Shown in pieces: positions 22,661-34,600 of a DNA stretch of 64,000 nt; the first letter of the stretch is position 1; each line of letters opens with the position of its first letter. Under the pieces are notes generated by a model. The model was not told the origin of the DNA and did not search any database. It was given only the letters and a program-made list of their open reading frames with translations. The stretch is taken from the NCBI RefSeq assembly GCF_963678635.1, contig NC_087070.1:39976397-40040396 (forward strand), given 5' to 3'. This DNA is from Symsagittifera roscoffensis. Taxonomy: Eukaryota; Xenacoelomorpha; Acoela; Convolutidae. The position numbers were made by a program, and so were the translations under genes.

Positions 22661-25600
22661 CTGAAATAATTCAACATCTAACCCAAAAGTCAATTACATT
22701 TTCTTATTCGGCTTTTTCTCAGCTAAACCACCAAAAAAAAAGAAAACCACTGACAATTCAAATTTTATTTCTCATTTTTTTAAAACTTCGATAACGAGTC
22801 ATAGTCAAAACAACACGATTCATAGTCAAATACATTCAAACCAGTAATAAATTTTTATAACTCAAATGTTATAACTCAAGCATAGCCACCAGACAGTTGA
22901 ACAGAAACATTTCACCCTTTAGGGGGGGGGGGGAAGGGGGGGTCGTTCAGTTGGTGCATTATTACTACTCACTGAGTCCCTTGGACTGTTTGACCTCCTG
23001 CATGTGGCTCTTCCATCTGAGCAGTAGGAACAGGTGGTAGATGATGGAGAAGGGAGGGGGGATGGGCGGTCGAGTGTGGTACTCCACTATCACGTCCAGT
23101 CGCTTATTCTTCCAGTCTGTCAACGACTTCTCATTCACTTGCTCATAGATAGAACTAGAACAAAATTACACAACCATGAACACTGCAATGTATTTAGAGA
23201 CAATTTATACATATACAATTTGACATTGCCGAAAATGTCGTGTTTTATGTCCAGACTATCGCGACCAAACAAATTAAGGTTGTCTCCAGACAATCGCAAT
23301 ACAGATTGAGTATTTCCCAATTTTCTCGACCTAACCTAATGTTTCCAGATGTTTTCTAACTCAATGCACCGACGCAAATTTTCGCTGAAATGTTGAATAT
23401 GCTGTACAAATTAGGCAATTCATTTATTTCACGTTGTCATGAGTATATTTGGCTAATTAAGCGATAGCATAAAGATTTTAAATTGTTTTTAAAGATTTTA
23501 AACTCAGAGAAATTGTTTATCTGACTAAGTTGAGATTATGTGTAGAGATCATAAGCTAAGATCTATCGTTCTGATCAAAGGCCCATATGAACTATGTTCA
23601 GACATTCGTGACTAGCTACCAGACTATCAAAATCAAATTAGATTTGCTATCCAGATTTGGTCCACGACTATAAATTATTCATTCGAAGAATACCCTTTGG
23701 CACGTTTTTGAAATTTTAAAAATGAATTGCTGATCTCAACCTGAGTAAGGCCGGTTGATCGTCTATATCGAAAAGAAAAATGGCTCTTTTCTACTTTCCA
23801 ATCTCCCCACTCGTAAACCCACATAACAAATTTTTCCAAAAATTGTGTGAATTTAAAATGTTCAGACGCCAATTTACACGAAAGAAACGTTCAAATACTT
23901 TGGTCACGCTGCCATGTTTTATTGCAGCTTAGAACATAAAAGTTCACTTCTATTAGGCTTTTGTAAACCGAATTTCTGAAAAAAACTGGAGACGAGCCAG
24001 AAGAAGAAGGAAGACAAGACATACGTGAAGAGTGCGATGAGCAAGTTCATAAGGAGGATGTTGCCTATGATCATGTAGATGGCTGTGAAGAAGAGGCTGG
24101 CTTCGGGTAGGAAGGGACAGGGCTGCAGACCACTCCCGTCGTCATAGTGCTTCGTACAGTCTGAACAAACAAGATTAATACCCTCTCTCTATCGGCAAGG
24201 GAAAGAATCATCATCACCCAATGAATTGCTCAGCTATTGACAGGAAAACACTTCAAATTTCCGGAGATGTTTTTTTATCCACCCAAAATTAGGTAACATG
24301 ATTATGTAACACACTCCATATAGAACATTTTTATTACTTTTCACACGACCCGGGTTGACCTCCATTAACCGAAAATGCTTATCTTAAATTTCCCCACACC
24401 GAAAAAGCTTATCATACAATTTCCTACATCAAATAAATGGAAAAATACTAATCACACAATTTTCATACAATTTTTAAAAGTAAAATTGAAATTGCCCCAA
24501 AAATTTTTCGTTTTTTTAACCTCAAATCGAACTTTGTACTCAAACAAACATTTTCCAAAAAAAAAATTGCATGCAAATTTTAATTTTTTGTCTGCATAAC
24601 GTAGTCCACGATGCACAAAAATTGGAGTTTTTTTCCGTTTCTCTGGATAGTTTTTTTAAACAGGCTAAAAAACTCCTGCTTTTTTGTATGGCATGTTTAT
24701 ATATGCCTTGATCAATGTTTCATAAGTTGAAAATTCAATATTAAAAAAATTACGTCAGGAGAGCTAGGAGAGGACTGAGGAAGTACAAGTCAAGCGTGAG
24801 AAAGTTGAAGGAAAATCGTGAAGTCAAAGGCCACAACGGGCGTAATGTCGCTGGCGAAGGTGTTCCGCCCGAACGAAGCTGGGCAAGGATACGCGCAAGG
24901 TGGCAGGGAAAAGGAGAACCAAGTGCCACCGATGTTGCTGGCGGGATTAATCTCAACAGCTTCAAAGGTCAAGAGAAACGAGAGGACCCTGGCTGACACC
25001 AGACTGGAAATGGAGGTTATTAGCCATAAATGCGTCACTTTTTTACGCTATCAGTAATTTTCAAGGCAGCCATGCTAAATTTAATCTTTCCAACAAAAAA
25101 AGATTGTAATATTAGCATCGGAAAAAAACTTAAGCAAGCGGTAACAAAGATGATGCGGAAACTTATTTCATTCCTAGAAAAGTGAGACCACGGAGTACAG
25201 TCAAGCAAGTTATGGTCGACCATTATATATTTTTCTGGACAAAATCCACCAGAGACATCTAATAAACTAATGATTTTAAATGATGGCCCACAAATCTATG
25301 ATGCTAAATTGTGCACCAAGAGCTTGAACGAACAGTATACCCCGCATCCAGATAAACCTGAGAGAAAGAAAGAACATTATGCGTAAAATAAGAAAACTCC
25401 TCCTAAAAGCCACCAACTTCACGGCTGTAGAAGTAAGAACTACCATTTAAAAAAGGGTGAAGCCCTGGGTCCTAAAAAGACTGCAACAATTCACTTTCAC
25501 TAACTTGGACTGGTTGGCATAACATACATCACCAACGTTGTTAACACATCACTTAACAACGCAATGATCCTACATAACTGGAAGACCGGTCGAACTATCC

Positions 25601-28600
25601 CACTACAAGAACCGGCGAAGATCCTGAAAAATCTAAAGGCACTGCAGTCTCTCGTGGCTATAATTAGAAAGACATTTCCTACCCGAACTGAACCAGCTCA
25701 TTGAACTGGCTAATCATCATGGCTTCTAAAAAACACGGTCGACAGTAACAGCCTTAACTTGCATCAACCACACAATAACCGAGGGCCTTAAAAAACACTC
25801 TCATAGAACGCTATTTGTTGCTTTAGACCCAACTGCCCTATTTGATAGGTTAACCTCCGAGTTCTTCTTAATGACATGTTTTTTACCTTCCTCACTAACA
25901 ACACAAAACGGTGGCTGCTCTCAAATTAACCAGGCAGACTCACTTACGTCGAGTTTAGAAATCAGGCATCAAGCATGCGTAAAGTCAAAAATGGAGTCCC
26001 ACAAGAAGGAGTTCTCTCATCGGCTCTCTTTAACCTGACATATGCTCCATGCCACAACCCAGTGACAACACTAAAAGAGTCACCTATTCATATGACAGTA
26101 ACTTTTCACATCTGGGCCCAATTCATCGCGACTACATTTACCCTTGAACGCACACAAGGAAAAACTCCCAAATTGGCTCATAGAAAGACACCTTAATCTA
26201 TCTCTAGATGATAAATATATCGACATATTATTTACCACATGGTCTGCCAAAGTAAAATTTAAAACGAAGGTTTAGTATAGGGGTTTATCCCTAAAAAACA
26301 TCCAAAAATCACAAAATCCTTGGTGTCACATTTCACAACATGAGTAACTTTGGAGCACAGACACAAATTATCTGTTCACGACTACAATCAAGGAACATTA
26401 TGCTGAAAAATTAGCCAGTACTAAGTGGGGCTGCACAAAGGAGACTTTATCGATGACCTACAAGGCCAGCAGTCGTAGTGTTATGAGCTACGCGGCACCA
26501 ATATGGTCACCCATCTTCAGTGCTACACACTGGAATAAGCTACAAGTTAAACAAAATGACGCATTGAAAACTTACCGGCTGTGTAAGAATGAGAAATATA
26601 GACAGCCTGCACAATTAAACAGAGATTCTCCCGGTGCGTGAGCAAAACGCAATGCTATCAAAACAGTTCTTAGTTGGCAGCCACCATCCGAGCCGAGCGG
26701 ATCATGAAACAACAGTAAAAAGTAGTACAAGAACGCTCACGCCAACACTACAAATCTTGTTTCATCGAAAAATTGCTCCCCTGCTTACAAATACAGCACA
26801 AACAAATCATACACCTTACAAAAAGGGCTTTAAGAATTTTCACACTAAAAGAGTTAAAGACTAGAAAAAGAACCACCCTAACAAATTGCTCAATTCTAAA
26901 GACTATAGTGAAAATAGGCTCGTGCAAACTTGCTCAGATCCGATCAGGATACTCTCCCTTGCAGAATAATTACCGGAGTAGATTAGACTCTAAAATCCCG
27001 AACGTCGGTGTCATCACATATCTAACTGTCGAGACAGATGGACAGATCTACATGTCCTGAAACTCAGGACTGACCCCCTTCATGTAGCTGAACTTCTTTG
27101 GCGCAGATAGCACGGCGGATCGGGAGTGCTTACGTTCCTTCAAGAAAGATTTAGCATGCCGGAGTATGCTGACCTCACAACAGCACATAAAACGAAAGAT
27201 CTATTTAGACGAAGTCGGTGTCAAAACGACGTTCAGGTTTTCCACAAATGCGGTATGCCCTGAATATCCCGTCGGGGATAACGACACTGGACTGTGAATG
27301 AGACGAAGCAACTCAAACAAAACTTCATCTCCTTCGAAGACGAAGAAACAACAAAAACAAACAAAACTCGCTGCCTATGAACGAGACGAGGCCACAACAA
27401 CAGCAGCAACAACATGCAGAAACCATTTAAGCCGAAAAAAATCAATAAGACTTATGACTTATGACTTATAAAAAGTTTAGGTCCGCCTCATTCTCAAAGC
27501 AGATACCTATTATTTTCGCTTGTCAAAAAACCCAAAACGAGGCAATTAGGAAAAATTAATACCGAGAAAAGCGAAGCTATGCTTCGCAAACACTTGCAAA
27601 AAACGGCAAAAAGCAGCTCTATTTAAAGCAACAATAAAAATTCAAATCAGCCGCGAATAAGCAAAAAATTTCGGCTACTTTTGAGATTTCAACCTGCAAA
27701 CTAGAAATTAGGATTCCCACAAACTAACAACTCAGCCACGGAAAAGCCAAAAGAAAAACAGAGAACAGATGTTATGAAATTTCAAATGCTACAGTGAAAT
27801 TTCGAAAAAAGAGAACATCTTTAATAAAAAATTTTGTTTGCAAGTTGGGTTTAAAAAACGAAAGTTCGTAATAACACACCAAGCTGATCGCAACAGTAGT
27901 AAGCCGAAAACTATCAAGCGGAAAAAAAAAGAAAATATTAAAACAAAAAGTTCAAAAAATAAGGTCATGAAATCTATTAATTCTATTAAAATCTTTAGCA
28001 TTTTGTTCAATCTAGAGGGGTGCATAGAATAAAATTTTCCATTGAAACAACTCAAAAATAGTACACTGAGCCAAAAAAAACAAGCCGAAACCATTTGGGC
28101 ATAATAGAGTTTTTCAGCGATAAAAAACAAACAAGGATCAAATACGAAGTCAAAGTTAGTGAAATTACAATCAGGAGAAAAAAATCAAAAATCTTTTCTA
28201 ATTTAAGCTCAAGACAATTATGTATTTTGAATCATTTTTAAAAATTCCGTCAAAATGCCCAGATAAAAAGTCAAAAATTGTCTGAAGAAACAAAAACCAC
28301 CCCGAGCACAAATATTCCTTTACTTTTGTTACGAAAGTCGGAACACTAATAGTCGGTGTTAATATCCTTAGCATTAGCTTTACTTATTAGCTGGTATTGA
28401 TCAAAACGAAAATTTTCAAAGTGAACAAATTTTATTGCAACAATATTTGCGTCGCAGCAATATTTGCGAATTAGGTTGGAAAAAAAAGATAGTTCATACT
28501 ATAACACAAGCTATGCTTGTGTAATTAACGGTTTTAAAGACATGCCAGTGTGATCAGGGACTGAAAATGCCAGATTTCCTCACCTGCCTTGAGCTTTTCA

Positions 28601-31600
28601 ATCAGCGTGAAAAAGAAATATACAGCCGATTTGAGTAAAGTTATTTCGAATTTCTCTCTGAGAATATTTCACGTAGCATGAACTAATTTTTTTAAACCTC
28701 TTTTTGGAGAAAGAGTTCAAAACCAAGCAAAACTTGGTGCAGATGGGAAAATCTGGCATTGTCAGACCCGCATTAAATTTGTTAAGCTTTGAAACCAAAA
28801 ATTGATAATTTCAGGGGGTAGCTCTGATCATTTGCTCTTGGTCTAAGTTAAAATTTTGTTGAGAATCGAAGTAAATTTAGTTCAAAGTGAACTTTAAAAA
28901 AGGTAACTTAGAATGCAAAAAGCTGAATTTGCGCTTAATTTTGTCCACTAGTTTACTTGTAGAGCGATAGTCTAGTGTTTTTTTTCATCAATGATTACGC
29001 AAACATTATGGTGTCGGGTCACCTTTCGAACATTATCCAGAAAACCCAAGTTCCGTTTTTAAGTTGTGACAAAAAATACAAAGTGTTACTTAGTTTTATT
29101 CACCACAGAGGCGAATCTGCGCCTCGCAAACACTTGCGAGAACAGGACCAAAAAGTAGCTCTATCAAGTGAAACAAGAAAAGGTAAAAGTAAGGCTCGAA
29201 TTAGCAAAAATCTCGGCCACGTATAGAATTTGAATCTGCTGTCTACTGCAATCAAGAGATTTTGAGTCTCACGCACTAGCCGCTCAGCCACGCAAGCTTA
29301 ACAACCGACAAATACTAATCACGAATAAAGCAGCTACATATGCTAACAACTTGCAAATGCATTCAGCAAAAGTGGCACCAAACACAAAAAGACTCAATTT
29401 TGCACGTAATAATTTGGAATATATCAAACCAAAGGCATCCACACTAACTTTGCATGTAACAAATTGCAAAATATGAAACTAGATTATGTATAAATAAAGC
29501 ATTTCACAAAATTGCGAGATACATTGCGAGTTAAAAAACTTGTGAAATCGAGTTTTTATTATTGTTGTTCGTTGAAAAAAATAGCTTTTTTCGGTTCATT
29601 TGATGAATTAAAAACGCATCAGCTGTTTTACTTATTGCTATTCGAATGTCAAAGTACATGCTATCAAAAAGCTGTGAAAGTGCCCCAAAGTGGCACCAAT
29701 ATTTGCGACTTAGATTGGAAAAAAAGGAGGTTCCTACTGATACACTCGCTTCGCAAGTGTAAAGAATGCTGAAAATAATAAAGATGATGACAAGATTGAG
29801 TCGAGGTCTCTCTTGCAGTTTCCCATAAAGCAATTTGCTTCGAAACTTAAATCGAAATCGTTCATAAGGCAATTTGCATCAAGTACTTGTCAATCAAATT
29901 TAAAAAGTACTTGTCAACTTCTCGTCGTCTTGCAGATCCTCCAGGAACAGCTCCCCGTATGTCTGCCAGTAGCTCATGTCCACTATTTGCAGCATGTCCA
30001 CGAAGGACACTTCGCCATACCTCTTTGGCTCCGACACACTCTTCACGATCACCCCAAATGCCAGCATGAACAAAATCCAGATGAAGAAGAAACGCAACAA
30101 CTCCGGGATCTACAAAACACACAGAGTTCATATGAAGAGGGCAAACTCAGAACATAGCCAACAGACGGTTTGAAAAGTGTCAATGAACGCGAGGAGACTG
30201 AAAAAACCTTTCGAGTTTTTAGAAAAATTATATAAGACCGTAAAGTTCTTTAAATTTCAAGCTTTTTTATGATTTAAAACTTTTTCTAAATTAATGCAGA
30301 TTGAGAAAACTGGATCGATTGGTAAAACTGAAAAAAGGGAACAATCAACACAGCTTGTATACTTATATATGAGTGTCTCTAATGTTTCACAAAAAAATAC
30401 TAAATGGTAAATGCACGGTAACATGAAAACAAAATTAGCCGTGTGCTGTGCTATTAGCGCAGAAAGTTCCGATAATAATAGTAAAATAACCAACAGACAG
30501 TTAGAAAAGAATCAAGGAATGCACCAAACGAACAAAAATTGACTTGAACTTCAACTTTCGAAGTTCAAAGTAAAAACTGCATGGCCTTAAATCTCTTCGA
30601 CCTTAACTGTAACATATTATCTCAAGTGACTGAATCCCCTCAGAAGAAAAGAAACTTGCTAGATTAAGTTATTACTAATCACCAGCATATTTTTTTGTAC
30701 AAGTAAATAATACCGTCAAAATTTAAAAAGATTTTTATACATCATTATTAGAAATATTTTGATCGTTATCTTCAAAACAGACACAATCGCTCTCAGTTTA
30801 ACTCTGCTCTCCGTCAAAGCAAACCACGGCAGAAAATCATAATTGCAATTGACCTGCAAGCTGCATTTGAATCTCTTGACCACAGTATATTAAATCGATT
30901 TGGATTGAAAGGTTAAGTTCTGAATTGGATCGAAATTTATCTCAGAATTTTCAATCATGACGAAAGGCCTGCCAGCAACAAACGGAGAACCCCAAGGATA
31001 GATTATCTATGAGTAAGATTCTTTAAAATTCGTCTTCAAATCTATGCAGATGACAAATTATTTTAATTGCTCGGGTTCTCATTGCAGTCTACAAAGCATT
31101 GGAGGCAGTTAAAAGCGCAGAGAAAACTGGTTCTCAAATGCAAGCCTTGAGCTGTCTGAGAAGAACATAGCCAACAGGTAGTTGGAAAATATTAAATTAA
31201 CGCAATTGAACAGAAAAAAAATACCGACTTGTTTTTTTTTTGAAAAAAAAATCTCAATTTTTGATTTTCAAAGATAAAAATAGATGCATTTATAGCTCTT
31301 TGAAATTCTAGAAAAATTTATAATTAAAATTTTTTCAATAAAATTTGACCCAAATCCAGAAAACTGGATCAATAAATTAGTTTTTTCATTTGTCTGGGAA
31401 ATCTGAAAATAAAATTGTAATAACGAAACTAGAAGTCGATCATGTTTAATCATTTGCTGTTCGATAGTCGAGTTGGCCTTCCTTTTAACAGTGGAATTGA
31501 ACTGAACTTCTAAAAATCGAATGCCAAACAGCTGAAAATTAAATTTGAGCATTAACCAACTTCAAGACTTTTCCTGGAAAAAAAACGAAAAAAAAAAATC

Positions 31601-34600
31601 ATCGCGACCCATATAAGAGTCTGAAGAAGGTTCATCGATACAAATGTGTTACATAGGTTTAAGCGGGGAAAAAAGGATATGGATCTCTCACTCCTTAGAG
31701 GTAGATTTTCGAATTGAGAAAACCCACTTGTTAGGAACTTTTTCAACTATTGTGCTTGTGACAATATTCAGTGTCGCAACAGTGTCTAAGAAATCGCAGG
31801 CACTGACGGCACTGATACTCGCAATGATTAAAATAAATGCCAGGTACACTGGCATTTTTTGACACAGAGGCGAAGTTGCACTTCGCCTACACAAGCAAAA
31901 AGATGACCGATAACGCTACTGATAAAAAACTGACTGAGTAAAACATTGAGTCTACAAAATTTCTTACGTGACGCGAGACAATTAAGAGTCTATATATCTG
32001 CTAAGTGAAGCAAGTCATTTATGACGCATTAGCAGTTCCAGTCGATTTGAAAAAAGAAAATCAACCAATATGCCTCAATTTATACAGCGGACGCTATTTT
32101 AGCTAGTATACGAAAAATTTCATTTAAACATCCGACCCTGCCCATATTCGAACCCTCTTATTTTGTTGCGGGTCCCCTTCCCTACCTCTACGCTACAGAT
32201 CCATGATACCTTAACGCTAAAGTGCTATTCCTAGAAAAAAAATCAATGTTAATATCCTTAGCATTGTCTGTACTTAATAGCTGGTTATGCATCAAAATGA
32301 ATACTTTCAAAATGAACACATTTTGTCGCAACCATATTTGCGTCGCAACAATATTTGCGACTTAGGTTGCAAAAAAAGAGAGTTCATACTATAACACAAG
32401 CTTTGCTTGCGTAAAAACAGCCTTTGTCCGGCTCTTTGACTCAACTTTTTTTCATTAACCCAGCTTTTTTTACCCAACTTTTTTGACCCAATTAATTTCT
32501 TCTCAGAGCTGTTCATACTAACTGAAAAAAAAACTTATACTGTGTAAGCTTTCATAGATTTTTGATTTTGAACGATTTGGTAACAAAGCGCGATGAAAAA
32601 AACTGGCAATAAATTGCTGGCACTGATGGCACAGACAGATCACGCTTCGCATTGATTTGGCACTGACCGCACTGATACCGTGGCCACCCTGATATTGCAC
32701 CTAGCTAAAAATTTCTCTGCAGTACAAGAAAATCATAGAAGTTTTAAGTTGCATGAAAAGGGAAACTCAAACGAACCATGGTGAGGATGATGGTGACGAG
32801 GGGTCCAAGTTTCCTGTTGATAGTGAAGATGTTCAGCACCCTCATAAACCAGAAGAACACGTCAAGAATGTAGAGCAGCCTGGCAACATTGCGGACAGTG
32901 TCATCGGGGATGAAGCGCATCCCGAATGCAACCCAGAACAAGGTCACTCCGAACACATCTATCCAGTTCCAGATACTGGTGAAGTACTCAGTTAGTTTCT
33001 TCGCCAGCTTCCCACTCTCAGTCAGCACCTGAATAAAAAAATTTAGAGGTTTCCCATTTAATTTCAGTACAAACGAAATGGGGCGAGATTATCCAACGAC
33101 TTATACATCTTAAGAGTATCCGCTTCTAAGCGTCTCTTATGTTAAAAATCCGTTTCATTATGCTTACGCAACCGTTCTAATGCTTCTTATAGTTAAGTAT
33201 CAGAGTAACACTGAACTAGATAGTTGTTAAACACAAATATAGCCAACTTACAGTTGGAAAAGAGTAATTAAGGCAAGGAAACTGAAAAAAAAACTAACTT
33301 GTTTTTTCCAAAACCTTCAACTTTTCAATTTCTAAGAAAAAATAGATGGCCTTAAAACTCTTTGAATTTGTGGAACAATTTATGATGGATACTTTTTTGT
33401 TACAACTAACCCAATTTGAGAAAACTGGATCAATAGGTTAAACTTTTATTTCGAGTCTGATAATTAATTTCTATTTTCGAAATTAGAAGTCGATTACGTT
33501 TTTCGTGACCTTAACAATTTTGCTGTTCGATAGTGGAGTTTGCCTTCCTTTTCACAAAGAAAAGGACTAACTTGAAAAGAAATCAAGTCAGACCGTGAAA
33601 AGTAGATTTGAGCCTGAACAAACTAAGAACTTTCCTGAAAAAACTAAAAAATCAGCAAGACCTATATAAGAGTACTCACTGCGTTCATTGCTCTTAATAA
33701 GTCGATTACAAATGGACTAACTACATATTTATGATACATAAACGAGAAACGTGTACTAATTTAGAAAGGAAGAGCATCAAATGATAGCAAGATGTGGACC
33801 AGGGGTGTTCAAAAATTTGATGTGGGCAAGAATTGATGAGGGGGTCAATTTCCTAATACCGCCCCTGATAAAAACACCAATTAATTGCAATTAATTGGTA
33901 ATATCAATCAATTAATTGCAATTTGAGACGTTCAACAATCAATTAAAACAATTGCAATTAATTTAATAGCATGTAATTTTGAACACCCCTGATGTGGACT
34001 GCATACTTGTCGTATCTCCTCGGTTGTGATGGAAAGGACGAAGAAGGCGAGCACTATCTCTATGTAGGGCTGCTCGTGGGGCAGCTCTCCCAGCACAAAG
34101 TACGTGTACAGGATCAGGAACACAAAGAACAGCAGCTAAACACACAATTGATCAACTACTTAAAAATAAATACAAAAGTAATTTCAGGTTCGCAATCAGA
34201 AAAGTAGAAGTTTTTTGGTACAAATTATACCTAATGTCCAGGCTGAAAAACATGGTCCGTTTTCAAATGACTTTGAAGCCAATTACTTGAAGAAAATTAA
34301 AAGATAACCAGAATTGTACTGTATGTCCAGCTGAATTTCTTGTCTTTTAGCGGAGAATCCAGACGCCCAACCTACTTTTCTCTAAATCAGCTTCCATGAG
34401 CTATGAATTGTTGGCAAAATCTCACGTCAAAAATTTCAACTGCTCACATGCTGTAAAAACTTGAAGGGCATATGTGAAGCCCTTTTCAAATCATCCCTTC
34501 TACAAAATTAATAGTTAATTTTAAAAATTTATCTGTCTCTAATTTACACCAGATTGTTTGTTTCAAATTTACACCAGATTGTTTGTTTCACCAGACACAA

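Noticed and set aside
22921..22945. Telomeric or G-quadruplex repeat
   Set aside because: It is a homopolymer-like G run, not a telomere motif; G-quadruplex formation is possible but nothing supports a role.
29205..29300. A functional tRNA-Leu gene on the minus strand
   Set aside because: The acceptor and T arms do not pair properly and the segment is embedded in a dispersed repeat; it is tRNA-derived, not a tRNA gene.
32130..32215. A functional tRNA gene on the minus strand
   Set aside because: A- and B-box-like blocks are present but there is no proper anticodon arm.
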